A stretch of DNA of 64,000 bases from positions 1 through 64,000 of the forward strand of contig JAGWVT010000004.1 of assembly GCA_018970765.1 (NCBI GenBank). Direction: 5' to 3'. Below the pieces are notes generated by a model. It was given only the letters and a program-made list of their open reading frames with translations, was not told the DNA's origin and did no database searches. The position numbers and the translations under genes are program-made. Positions 1 through 9,479 of the stretch are shown one piece after another. Position 1 is the first letter of the stretch; each line of letters opens with the position of its first letter. Origin of the DNA: Actinomycetales bacterium. Its GTDB lineage: Bacteria; Actinomycetota; Actinomycetes; S36-B12.

Positions 1-402
1 GATCGTTGAGGCGAGCATGCGTAGGTGGCCGCGCCGCGCGACCTCAACCGTCGGGGCGCGGTCACCCATTCCTGCGGCACCCACCGTGCCCGCCATGCCT
101 GACATATCGGCCATGTCGTGTTGGTGGAATCGGGGACGAGCTGCTTCGCGCACGGCGTCGGCCAACGCCTCTAGGTCATCGCTGGTGGGTCGAAGGGAGT
201 CCGGATCGGGAGTGATCCGCACAACTTCCCACCCCCGGGGAGCGGTCAGGCGCTCGCTGTGGATGTCGCACAGGTCATAGCAGTGCGGTTCGGCATAGGT
301 GGCCAACGGGCCCAGGACTGCGGTGGAGTCGGCGTAGACATAGGTCAGGGTCGCCATGGCCGGGCGCGCGCAGGACGGCCTGGAGCAGCGACGGCGTGGC
401 AC
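1..402 (-). CDS. DUF3499 family protein (3' end cut by window edge)
   Basis: Reverse-strand reading from GTG at 402 gives MPRRRCSRPSCARPAMATLTYVYADSTAVLGPLATYAEPHCYDLCDIHSERLTAPRGWEVVRITPD, with the typical CSRPxCxRPA...TYVYADST signature. Open to base 1. Not in the ORF track because of the edge. Confidence 0.85.
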   Translation of the reverse strand, partial: MPRRRCSRPSCARPAMATLTYVYADSTAVLGPLATYAEPHCYDLCDIHSERLTAPRGWEVVRITPDPDSLRPTSDDLEALADAVREAARPRFHQHDMADMSGMAGTVGAAGMGDRAPTVEVARRGHLRMLASTI

Positions 403-459
403 TATCGCACGCTAACGGTGAAAGCGGGGCGAACCTTCGATTGACGCGCCGCGACACGA

Positions 460-2118
460 TCAACGGACGGTAACGCCGGGGTCCTGCTCGGTCGTCGGCA
501 CGCCAACCTCGGTCCGCAAGGGTGCCCACGGATACCCGGTTACCAGGTCGCCGTAGGAGGAACGCTCCAGAACCCGGTGAGCCACGAGCACCGGGCCCGA
601 ACCCGGGTCGGTTGTCACCACCGCGGTGTACCAACTCGCGCCGTCGGGCGGTGACAGACGAATGTTCTGCACATAGCCTGCCTTGACTTGGACCGTGACC
701 GGCTGGGTCGGGCTGGCCGGCTTCTTGCTGCCGGTGTAGGGCAGCAGGCTGACTTGCACGGTGGCGTCTTCGGCGGGAGCCGTGATGAACACCCGTGTGT
801 CAGTCGAGGGTCGGATCGGCAGCCCAGTGACCGCCGCGGTGCCGGTGAACTGCACGGCACCGGCGGTGTACGAGGTCTCATTCTGCTCACTGCGCGTGCC
901 GAAGAACTGCCGGACGCCTGCAGCGATCGGTACGTCGGAGGTCAGTTCGAGGGTGACCGGCTGTTCGTCGGTCACCGGGGCCATATCCAAGGAAACAACG
1001 GTGCCGGCTGGGACCTCGACGGTTTCCCGCTCACTTGGCGCGAAGGCGCCGATCGGGGACAGCAGCCGGATACGCACGATGGCGTCGTCGTCACCGGGGG
1101 CAACCATGGACAGCACGCGAGCTCCGAATCCGGGGAGGACACCGGGTAGGTACACGGTCGTCGACGGTGGTGTCGCCGCCGGGATCCAGTCCGCTCCCAC
1201 AGCGTTCAAGCCCGACATCTGGTCGTCATCGACCGACGCACCGATTCGGCCGGTGCGCACGATCACGTGCAAAGCGGTGGACTTGACCCCGGGTGCCAGT
1301 GCGTCTAGGCGTGTGACCAACCGCTCAAGCGGCGGGACGATGAGTCCACGACCACCCGGGGCGTCGATGATGCCGTCCGGTCCGTAGATCACGAGGTCGA
1401 CCGTCGCCGGATTCTCATCCGGGTTGACCAGCACGATGCGAGTCTGACGCCCGGCAATCGCACCACCGCCAACGAACCAGAATTCGGCACCCGCCGGTGC
1501 ACATGCGGTACTCGCCAGGCCGCGGCCCGCCCCACGTGGATCGCGACCCCACTGATCGGCGACCAACCCGGGCGCCATCGCGTCCTTGCCCGAGGCTCTG
1601 ATCGGTGGCAACTTGCGGCCGAATGCATCAATCGACACCTGGCTGCCCGGCGCGCGGAGCACTTCCCGCGCTGACGTCTTGCCGGGGAGAGTCTCCAGCA
1701 CGGCTCGGCCCTGACCATCTTGACCGGGTTGGTTGGGGACCACGGCCGCCGTAACGCGTACACCCAGTTCGGCGTTTGCGCCGGGTTCCGGGCAGAGCAG
1801 CACGCTGGATCGAATGGGCTCGATACTGACGCCGGACGTCGGCTCAGGGCTGGCCAGCAGACTCAGTCCGGCACCTATGCCAACGATGAGCGCTGCAGCG
1901 ATGGCGACGACAGCAACCACGCGCAGGCGACCCAGTTCTACTCGAGCCGGTCTACGCGGCGCACGTCCACGCAGCCGCGCTTCGGTGCGGACACGCTCAG
2001 TACTCGGACGCTCTGAGCGCGGCTTGCGCTGTCGGCGGCGAATGCGCAGTTCCGACCGTGCCCGACCCTCAGCCGATCGTCTCGGTCGTCGCAGTCGACC
2101 TCCGCCTCCCTGACTCAC
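460..2118 (-). CDS. DUF5719 family secreted/membrane-anchored protein
   Basis: 552 aa; basic N-terminus then a single TM (VVAVVAIAAALIVGIGAGLSLL) and beta-rich repeats. Position between the giant GT2 and DUF3499 matches actinobacterial DUF5719 context. Confidence 0.7.
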   Translation of the reverse strand: MSQGGGGRLRRPRRSAEGRARSELRIRRRQRKPRSERPSTERVRTEARLRGRAPRRPARVELGRLRVVAVVAIAAALIVGIGAGLSLLASPEPTSGVSIEPIRSSVLLCPEPGANAELGVRVTAAVVPNQPGQDGQGRAVLETLPGKTSAREVLRAPGSQVSIDAFGRKLPPIRASGKDAMAPGLVADQWGRDPRGAGRGLASTACAPAGAEFWFVGGGAIAGRQTRIVLVNPDENPATVDLVIYGPDGIIDAPGGRGLIVPPLERLVTRLDALAPGVKSTALHVIVRTGRIGASVDDDQMSGLNAVGADWIPAATPPSTTVYLPGVLPGFGARVLSMVAPGDDDAIVRIRLLSPIGAFAPSERETVEVPAGTVVSLDMAPVTDEQPVTLELTSDVPIAAGVRQFFGTRSEQNETSYTAGAVQFTGTAAVTGLPIRPSTDTRVFITAPAEDATVQVSLLPYTGSKKPASPTQPVTVQVKAGYVQNIRLSPPDGASWYTAVVTTDPGSGPVLVAHRVLERSSYGDLVTGYPWAPLRTEVGVPTTEQDPGVTVR

Positions 2119-5100
2119 ATCCGCTCCTGAGTATCAGGGTCGCCTAGACCGGGGTCCTGCTCGCGAACTTGCGCTCGATGATCTGCTACGTCGTCGATGA
2201 TCACTGCGTCTTCCATCGTTACTGCGTCGTGCAAGACCTCATCGAATGACTCTTGGTCGGCGGGTTCGTCAGCCACCGGGGGCCGCGCAACAACGCGGAC
2301 CGACCCGGTGTCGTCCATGGACTGTCCCGCCACCGGCGCAGCGACTGTGGTGGGCAGTCCTTGGCCAGGTGCTAGGACGTCAGGCATGACGGCACGTTCC
2401 GGGTCAAGGTCCCCGGTACGTCGCGTAGGCAGAGCGAGAATCACCAACGCGATCAACACGAGGAATTGCAGGAAGATCCAGCGACCACGCGCGGGGTCGT
2501 CGAACCAGACCGTGATCCGCGGCGCGCCACTGGGTACCGCAAATGTCTGCGACCACTCATAGGGGCCAACTCCGGTCACACTGGGAAGTGCCGACAATGC
2601 ACCGTCGTTGCCCACCACGGCCGCACGCCATCCGTCATCGGCAAGCTCGCCGATGACGAGTTGGCGCGCACCTTCGTAGTTCGGAAGAGTCTGGGTGAGG
2701 TAGGGATCCGTGCCAAAGCCGGCCGACTCACCTGCGGCCAAGCCCTCCGCTCCCTCAACGGTGACCTGACGCGCACGCGCGGTGACTCCCTCGATCGTCC
2801 ACAGCACCTCCCCCTTTGAACTGGAGAGGCGACGCAGGCCGGGTTCGCCATCAAGCAGGGGAATGACCTCGGCTGCCGAACCCGCAGCCAGCAAGACGTA
2901 GCGAACTCCGTAGCCCGCGAGGACGCTGACCTCATCACCGCCGCGGCCGGATGCCAATGCCGCGACATATGGATCCAGCGCACTCCAGACCTCGGCGCCT
3001 GGATTCACGTCTGCATCACCAAGCGTGGGACCGCTGCCATTGACCAACCAGTAGCGCACGCCACCATCGCGGTCTTGGCGTAGGACGAGTGTTCTTGGCG
3101 CCTGCGGGCTGAGTGCATCGGCGGCGACGAAGGCGGGAACCACCTCCGGTGAGGCGCGGCGAAGCAAGCCGGCGCCATCGGGGAGCCAGGCGCCGATTGA
3201 CAGCAGTGGGGCCATCACAGCGAGTGCGGCAACCAGGATGAGCGCGGGCTGACCTAGCGTGAAACTGGCGTGGCGAAGTTGATTGCGCAGGCCGTCGCCG
3301 CCGAACGCGCCAGCAGCGGCCAGGGCACCACCCAGGACAAGCGTGGCCGGACCGGGCCAACTAGGGATCGCGATGGTCGCTCCTGGGGCGGCGACCGGAA
3401 TCAGCGTCTGCATGGTGCCCAGGGCCAGTGCGAGCAGACCGATGCCCCAACAGGCCACGATCGCGGAGCGTCGGTTGCGTCGCAGCAGTGCCACCAGCGC
3501 GGCCAGCAAGATGCCTCCGCTGACCCACAGCGGCGTCATACCCGGCCCACCGGGGTGCAGGAAGAGGACATCCCAGGCGCGAAGTTGCGGATCAGTCAAC
3601 GCGGATGTGTTGACACCGGGCTGCAGGAAGAACATGCCCGGGTGTCGCAACAACTCCAAACTCCACGGTGCGGTGAGCAGCAACGGTCCGAAAACCGCAA
3701 GGGCCATGCGGCGCATGACAAAAAGGCCAAGCTTTCGCGAACGTTGCAACGTCCAGGCACTCACCGCGATTGCGCAGACCAGGGCTACCAGCCAGATCAG
3801 CGGAGCCACCGCGAGCAGCACGCTCAACAGCAGTGCCGCTCCGGCAGCGCGGCGCAGTGTTCCCGTCGGTCGCGCGATGCGCACGAATGATCGGGCAGCG
3901 AAAGGCAGAACGAATGCGGCGATGCAGGTCCCGATTCGGCCGGCAGAGATTGCTCCGGTTAAGACCGGCAAGGTCGCATAGGCGGCCGCCGCCCACAGCC
4001 GCGCCCATGAGGTGGCGATCACACCGCGCAGCCCCCACCACATGGCAAGTCCGGCCAATGGCATGGCCAGCACCATGAGCAATGTGACGGCCACGCCGGG
4101 CTTGCCCAGCAGTGGTACAGCGACCGCGGCCAACACCATGAGGTACGGCGGGGCAGGAGTCGCCGAGCCGGGTCCGACGTTGTGCCAACCCTGCTGGTAA
4201 AGCCCCCAAAGATCACCAACACCAGGCGGGCTCGGCAACAGACCGCCGCCCTGCAACACCCCATCACCGAACAACACTGCGCGTGTGGCGATCAGCGACA
4301 GCACGATCAACACCATCGTCATCAGGAACGCGGGCGCGGTGAGCGCTCGGCGAATCCAGCCTGGTCCGGAATCCAGATAGGCGGACTCGTCGTCCGTCGG
4401 ACCGGACTCCAGAGCACTCAGCGCCGGACCGGTCGGGGCGCTGCTGGTGGTGAGCACACCGGTGACGATCTCCATGACATCGCGCACCTGCGAGGCCGTA
4501 GTGGGGCGCAGTCCGGCGACTGCTGATGGTGGTTCGGTCGCGGTACGTGCGGCGCGACGTCGCGACAGACGCAGGCGGCCGAACTTGCGCACCACGGACA
4601 ACAGTGCTGACGCCTCATCCTGTGCAGCGCGTACGTCCTTGCCGAGCAGATAGACGATGGAGCGCCCGGCCGCACCGAACAGGATCCGCAGTGGCGTCAG
4701 GATCAGACCGATGCCGCTGGCCTGCGTCAGCAAGACATACGCGGCAGCCTCGCGGTCCTCGCGGTGCGGACGATGTCTGCGCAGCAACGTGCGCTGACCA
4801 TTCGCCGAGGCCTCGCGATGGTGGATCACCGCGTTAGTGGCGATGAGCACGCGTTCGCCAGCTCGTCGTGCGCGCCAACACAGGTCGAGGTCGTCACGAA
4901 AGAGCGGTACCGCCGGATCGAACCCACCTAGCCGTTCCCAGGTCGCAACCTGGATCAGCAGGCCCGCCGAACTGACACTGAGGACGTCCCGAACACCGTC
5001 GTGCTGGCCCTGATCATGCTCACCGCGTTCCAATCCGGTGTATCGAGTACCCGATGCCGTGACGCTGACGCCGACTTCCAAGAGCATGCGACGGTCATGC

Positions 5101-5774
5101 CAGCCGCGAACCTTTGGGCCCAGGACGCTCGCACTCGGGTTGGCATCCGCCGTCGCCAGCAACTCATCGAGGCAACCCGGTGTTGGCGCACTGTCGTCAT
5201 GCAGGAGCCAGAGCCACTCGATGACGGGTTCACCATGCCGAGTACCACCAAGCCGAGTACCGCCAGGCCGAGTACCGCCAACCCGCGGGCGTAGGTGCTT
5301 CAACGCCATGGCCACGGCCGATCCGAACGGAGCCACTCGCGGAACATCGAGCACCTGGTCACTGCCCAGCGCTTGCTCCAGCAGGTCCAGGCTGTTGTCC
5401 TTGGAGCCGGTGTCGACACCGAAGACGAGATCGCATGGCCGCTCCTGAGCGGCCAACGTTGCCAGTGTGACCGGCAACCAACGCGCACCATCGTGACTGA
5501 CAACGACTGCGGTTACATGGTGATGACGGCGCGGGAAGACCTCTTCGTCGGCGAATTCCTCGTCGCCGGAGAACCACTCCTGGGCACTGTCCGAGACCTC
5601 TGCAGCCTGACCTGCTTGAGATGGCGCCGCGGTTCTAGGGATCGTCCCGGTATTCGTGCCGGAGAGCAGGATCGCTTGGGTGGTCTGCCAGAGTTCTTCA
5701 GGGGATTCATCCAGATCGTCGACGTCACCGTCGTATCGGTCGTCCTCGCCTGACCTTGCGTCAGTGGGGTTCAC
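2115..5774 (-). CDS. Large glycosyltransferase family 2 / multi-TM membrane protein
   Basis: 1219 aa; GT2 fold (VVVSHDGARWLPVTLATL, LWLLHDDSAP, DDLDLCWRARRAG) followed by many TM segments. 4-nt overlap with the downstream DUF5719 gene. Confidence 0.85.
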   Translation of the reverse strand: MNPTDARSGEDDRYDGDVDDLDESPEELWQTTQAILLSGTNTGTIPRTAAPSQAGQAAEVSDSAQEWFSGDEEFADEEVFPRRHHHVTAVVVSHDGARWLPVTLATLAAQERPCDLVFGVDTGSKDNSLDLLEQALGSDQVLDVPRVAPFGSAVAMALKHLRPRVGGTRPGGTRLGGTRHGEPVIEWLWLLHDDSAPTPGCLDELLATADANPSASVLGPKVRGWHDRRMLLEVGVSVTASGTRYTGLERGEHDQGQHDGVRDVLSVSSAGLLIQVATWERLGGFDPAVPLFRDDLDLCWRARRAGERVLIATNAVIHHREASANGQRTLLRRHRPHREDREAAAYVLLTQASGIGLILTPLRILFGAAGRSIVYLLGKDVRAAQDEASALLSVVRKFGRLRLSRRRAARTATEPPSAVAGLRPTTASQVRDVMEIVTGVLTTSSAPTGPALSALESGPTDDESAYLDSGPGWIRRALTAPAFLMTMVLIVLSLIATRAVLFGDGVLQGGGLLPSPPGVGDLWGLYQQGWHNVGPGSATPAPPYLMVLAAVAVPLLGKPGVAVTLLMVLAMPLAGLAMWWGLRGVIATSWARLWAAAAYATLPVLTGAISAGRIGTCIAAFVLPFAARSFVRIARPTGTLRRAAGAALLLSVLLAVAPLIWLVALVCAIAVSAWTLQRSRKLGLFVMRRMALAVFGPLLLTAPWSLELLRHPGMFFLQPGVNTSALTDPQLRAWDVLFLHPGGPGMTPLWVSGGILLAALVALLRRNRRSAIVACWGIGLLALALGTMQTLIPVAAPGATIAIPSWPGPATLVLGGALAAAGAFGGDGLRNQLRHASFTLGQPALILVAALAVMAPLLSIGAWLPDGAGLLRRASPEVVPAFVAADALSPQAPRTLVLRQDRDGGVRYWLVNGSGPTLGDADVNPGAEVWSALDPYVAALASGRGGDEVSVLAGYGVRYVLLAAGSAAEVIPLLDGEPGLRRLSSSKGEVLWTIEGVTARARQVTVEGAEGLAAGESAGFGTDPYLTQTLPNYEGARQLVIGELADDGWRAAVVGNDGALSALPSVTGVGPYEWSQTFAVPSGAPRITVWFDDPARGRWIFLQFLVLIALVILALPTRRTGDLDPERAVMPDVLAPGQGLPTTVAAPVAGQSMDDTGSVRVVARPPVADEPADQESFDEVLHDAVTMEDAVIIDDVADHRAQVREQDPGLGDPDTQERM

Positions 5775-5867
5775 CGCATCGCCCTTCGCGACGCCCGAAC
5801 CACTGGACCGGCATTTGATGAGCCTACGTTCTGCACGAGGTGCCCTGCGTACGACGCAGCGGTGCCG

Positions 5868-6152
5868 TCAGACGACGCGCTTCTTGAGCCTTCGACGCTC
5901 CCGCTCGGACAGCCCGCCCCAGATGCCGAAACGCTCGTCCTGGGCTAACGCGTACTCCAAGCACTCAACCCGAACCTCACAGGCCTGGCAGACCTTCTTG
6001 GCCTCGCGCGTGCTGCCGCCCTTCTCGGGGAAGAAGGCCTCCGGATCGGTCTGCGCACACAGTGCGCGCTCCTGCCAACTGAGGATCTCCTGGTCGACGA
6101 GGGAGAGCTCAAGAATGTCGGCGTTTGCCGACTCCCAGCCCTGACCACTCAC
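5868..6152 (-). CDS. whiB2: WhiB family transcriptional regulator (WhiB2/WhmD-like)
   Basis: LSWQERALCAQTDPEAFFPEKGGSTREAKKVCQACEVRVECLEYALAQDERFGIWGGLSERERRRLKKR, with the four Fe-S Cys and the GIWGG turn. The ORF track extends to 6227, but a promoter-like sequence at 6231-6259 makes the GTG at 6152 more likely. Confidence 0.88.
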   Translation of the reverse strand: MSGQGWESANADILELSLVDQEILSWQERALCAQTDPEAFFPEKGGSTREAKKVCQACEVRVECLEYALAQDERFGIWGGLSERERRRLKKRVV

Positions 6153-6230
6153 GTCGCCTGCCTCCGGCTCTCCCCTGGACTGCCCGTAGGCAGACTGATC
6201 GCTTTGCGCTGTTCGTGCTGCGACCACCGT

Positions 6231-6259
6231 ATTACACCGATGTAACTTGAGTAAGTCAA
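6231..6259 (-). promoter_or_regulatory. Near-consensus vegetative promoter upstream of whiB2 with overlapping inverted repeat
   Basis: Minus strand TTGACT-17 nt-TGTAAT (-35 at 6254-6259, -10 at 6231-6236). Inverted repeat TTACA-N4-TGTAA at 6232-6245 overlaps the -10. Confidence 0.6.
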
Positions 6260-6426
6260 ACGCAGATTGTGAAGATCATGAAGATTGCGGATCGAAAGGC
6301 GCATTTTTTCTGACCACGCCGCGCGGGCTCGACACCAGTACGCGCCCAGGAGGCCCCGTCCCTGAAGCATCCATCAAGCATTGAGTAACGGATGTGTCTG
6401 GTGCGATTGATGAGGCTGAGTTGAAA

Positions 6427-8280
6427 CTATGCGCGCTGGATTGCTTGGAGAATTGCCAGGACCTGCGGCGGCACCTTGTCGGGAACTGTGAGCAATGCGG
6501 CGACCCCAGCAGCCGAAAGGCTCTGAGCCTGGGCAGCGCTGATGTCCTTGAAGGGATTTGACGCTGCTGGACGATCGACCAACCGCAGCATCTGCGCGGC
6601 AGTAAACCCCGCGAACGCTGCAACCGGCATCAACTTCACCTTCGTCGGACCCAACCCCGACAAAGCCGCCACCGGCAACGCCGCCACCTGATCGGCACTC
6701 AATTGAGCAAACGCGGCCGGTCGCAATGCCTTCGCCTGCGCTGCGCTCATTCCCGCGCACACCAGCACTGGTACCCGCGCGAACTGCTCGGGGCTCAACC
6801 GACCCAACAAGGCCGGCGACAAAGTCGCCCACTGCGCAGGCGTCACCCCTGACCATGCAGCCGCAGGAACAGCCGACTGCCAGGCCCAGCCCATCTGCGC
6901 CCACGTCTGCGCATCTATGGCCGCTACCTGCTCGGCAGTCAAACCGGCCAACTGTTGCGGGCTCAGCGCAGCCAACTGCTGCTCAGTCAGCCCCGCGAGC
7001 ACTTGGGGCGCGATCGCCCCCAACTGCTGGGGGGTCACGACCTGCAGCACGGTCTGCACCAACGCTGGAGCACACCCCGCAAGGGTCAACTGCGAGAACT
7101 CACCGACGCCCGCCACGAGGATCTGCTCGGCCGGGCGCTCGCACAATGCCACCACCGGTACGGCGGGCGTGCCCGACTGCGATGGACTCACCTGCCACGC
7201 CGGGTTCTCCGGACTATTCGCACTCTCCCAGTCATACCCATCACCGTTGGAACTTTCACCGCCACCGGAACCACCACCCCCACCGGAACCGGAGTAGGTG
7301 ATGGTCAGTTGGCCGTTACCACCAGCAGCACCGACGGCCCCGCCGTTGGTCGCCGAGGTGCAGGTCGTACCCGATCCCGGTCCGTGGCTACCGCCCGCGC
7401 CACCGCCGCCGCCACCGGCGTTAAGGGCACTGCCGTAGCCACCACCACCACCGCCACCGCCGTAGCCGCCGCCACCACCGCCGCCGCTCATATACACGGG
7501 GCCGCCGATCCCGTCGGCCGGTTCGCCATATCCGCCGATGCCGCCAATGCCACCGCCGGTGTAGGTGCCCCCGGCCGAGCCCGGACCACCGCCCAGTACG
7601 TAGGGCATTCCGTAGTCACCATATGTCAACGCATCACCGCCATTGCCGCCGTTGGCCCCACTGCCAAAAGAGGGTGCCGTGAAGCCAGCGCCGTAGCCGC
7701 CCATGGCACCCACGCCACTTCCACCGTATGCGGGACCAAATGACCCAGGGACACCTCCATCACCGCCGTTGAGCAGTCCGGGGAGCCCACAGCCAGCACC
7801 CCCGACTCCGAGGCTGCCACCGCCACCACCACCGGCAACGACCAGAGCCGTGCTGCCTCGAACCAACGTCGTACCGCCACCACCGGCACCACCGGGGGCA
7901 GCACCCGACGCCGCAGCACCACCGGCGCCGACGTAGACGGACAAGGTCTCTCCGGGAGTTACGGGCACAGCGGTCGCGGTCAATTGCGCTCCCGCACCAC
8001 CGGCGGCAGCAGGGGCAGCGGGCGTAGGGTCACCGGGAGCAGCAAAGCCGTAGCCGCCCGCACCACCGCCGCCGATCGCCACCACGCTCAACGAGGTAAC
8101 GCCTGCCGGCACAACGAATGTCGCAGCACCCGGGGTGGTCCAGGTATCGGTGGTCGCGTTGGCCGAGTTCGCGCCCACCACAGTGCCCGTGGCCAGCAGT
8201 GCCAGTGTCGTCACCAAGGTCGTCAGTGCGGCTACGCCGCGCGAGCTTGGTCGAACCTTGCCGGCATGGTTACGGGTCAT
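6427..8280 (-). CDS. Secreted glycine-rich protein with C-terminal short-repeat (xQLxxLxPxQ) domain
   Basis: 617 aa; signal peptide (VAALTTLVTTLALLATGTVVGANSANA), Gly/Ala-rich central region (GGGGGGGGYGGGGGGGGYGS...), tail with TPQQLGAIAPQVLAGLTEQQLAALSPQQLAGLTAEQVAAID repeats. Confidence 0.75.
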   Translation of the reverse strand: MTRNHAGKVRPSSRGVAALTTLVTTLALLATGTVVGANSANATTDTWTTPGAATFVVPAGVTSLSVVAIGGGGAGGYGFAAPGDPTPAAPAAAGGAGAQLTATAVPVTPGETLSVYVGAGGAAASGAAPGGAGGGGTTLVRGSTALVVAGGGGGGSLGVGGAGCGLPGLLNGGDGGVPGSFGPAYGGSGVGAMGGYGAGFTAPSFGSGANGGNGGDALTYGDYGMPYVLGGGPGSAGGTYTGGGIGGIGGYGEPADGIGGPVYMSGGGGGGGYGGGGGGGGYGSALNAGGGGGGAGGSHGPGSGTTCTSATNGGAVGAAGGNGQLTITYSGSGGGGGSGGGESSNGDGYDWESANSPENPAWQVSPSQSGTPAVPVVALCERPAEQILVAGVGEFSQLTLAGCAPALVQTVLQVVTPQQLGAIAPQVLAGLTEQQLAALSPQQLAGLTAEQVAAIDAQTWAQMGWAWQSAVPAAAWSGVTPAQWATLSPALLGRLSPEQFARVPVLVCAGMSAAQAKALRPAAFAQLSADQVAALPVAALSGLGPTKVKLMPVAAFAGFTAAQMLRLVDRPAASNPFKDISAAQAQSLSAAGVAALLTVPDKVPPQVLAILQAIQRA

Positions 8281-8322
8281 GTCGCGATGATGCAGCCGAA
8301 CGACCGCATGCGGGCAAAACCC

Positions 8323-8334
8323 CTACACGTGTAG
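8323..8334. promoter_or_regulatory. Perfect 12-bp palindrome CTACACGTGTAG in divergent intergenic region
   Basis: Sequence reads identically on both strands; lies between the starts of the glycine-rich gene (8280) and fbiA (8421). Confidence 0.4.
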
Positions 8335-8420
8335 TCCGGATCGTGGAGTTCCGCGAGCGGGACGCCATGCGACCAACATGCGTCACAAGCCTCCGCACAG
8401 CCGATGGGAGGATGCCGGGC

Positions 8421-9479
8421 ATGCCCATGGACTCACCCCGCCCGAGGAATGTCGTTGCCCTGGCCGGCGGCATTGGTGGTTCGCGATTTCTACGCGGCCT
8501 GCTCGCGTACCTGAATGACGAGCCGCACCAGGACCGTCCGCAACAGGCTGATTCCGACGCACCGGCGGTGACGGTGATCGGCAACACCGGTGACGACATC
8601 TGGATCCACGGACTCCGCGTCTGCCCCGACCTCGACACCGTGATGTACACCCTGGGCGGAGGGATCAGCGAGGAGCGCGGCTGGGGTCGCGAAGCCGAGA
8701 CCTTCACCGTCAAGGAGGAACTCGCGGAATACGGCGTCGAGCCGACCTGGTTCGGTCTTGGTGATCGCGATATCGCCACGCACCTGGTTCGCACGCAGTC
8801 GTTGGCCGCCGGCTTCGCCCTCAGTGAGGTCACCGCCGCACTGTGCGAGCGATGGCAGCCGGGAGTACGACTGCTGCCGATGAGTGATGATCGCGCCGAG
8901 ACACACGTACTGGTGGACGACCCCAGCGGTGCGACCACGGCAACCGGTGAACCCGCACGCATCGCCATGCACTTCCAGCAGTGGTGGATCCAGTACCGCG
9001 CCAGCCTGCCCGCACACGGTTTTCCGATTGTGGGTATCGATCAGGCGAAACCGGCGCCTGGTGTGGTGGAGGCCATTGCGGCGGCCGATCTCATCATCCT
9101 GCCGCCGAGCAACCCGGTGGTGTCGATCGGCACCATCCTGGCGGTGCCTGGTATTCGCGAAGCCCTCGTGGCGGCCTCAGCGCCGATCGTCGGTCTGTCG
9201 CCGATCATCGGTCAGGCACCCGTGCGAGGCATGGCGGATGCCTGCCTGACCGCCATCGGTGTGCCCACCTCGGCCAGCGGCGTCGCTGGGCACTACGGCG
9301 CTCGCAGCCGCGGCGGCCTGCTCGATGGTTGGTTAGTGGAAAGTTCCGACGCTGATCAGGTCGAGGCGATCATTGAACTGGGTATCGCCTGTCGTGCGGT
9401 GCCGCTGCTGATGTCGTCGGTTGCCGCCACCGCAGCGATGGCGCAGACCGCAATTGAACTCGTGCAGACCAATCGATGA
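8421..9479 (+). CDS. fbiA: 2-phospho-L-lactate transferase (F420 biosynthesis)
   Basis: MPMDSPRPRNVVALAGGIGGSRFLRGLLAYL...VTVIGNTGDDIWIHGLRVCPDLDTVMYTLGG...ERGWGREAETFTVKEELAEYG, CofD/FbiA hallmark. The track ORF start (8118) is an over-extension. Confidence 0.93.
   Translation: MPMDSPRPRNVVALAGGIGGSRFLRGLLAYLNDEPHQDRPQQADSDAPAVTVIGNTGDDIWIHGLRVCPDLDTVMYTLGGGISEERGWGREAETFTVKEELAEYGVEPTWFGLGDRDIATHLVRTQSLAAGFALSEVTAALCERWQPGVRLLPMSDDRAETHVLVDDPSGATTATGEPARIAMHFQQWWIQYRASLPAHGFPIVGIDQAKPAPGVVEAIAAADLIILPPSNPVVSIGTILAVPGIREALVAASAPIVGLSPIIGQAPVRGMADACLTAIGVPTSASGVAGHYGARSRGGLLDGWLVESSDADQVEAIIELGIACRAVPLLMSSVAATAAMAQTAIELVQTNR

Noticed and set aside
3283-3981. 232-aa plus-strand ORF antisense to the giant GT2
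   Set aside because: No domain; opposite strand encodes continuous TM segments.
6955-7743. 262-aa plus-strand ORF antisense to the glycine-rich gene
   Set aside because: Low-complexity Ala/Thr-rich translation is the mirror of GGC/GGT-rich coding sequence; no motif and no RBS context. The minus-strand gene with signal peptide explains the region.
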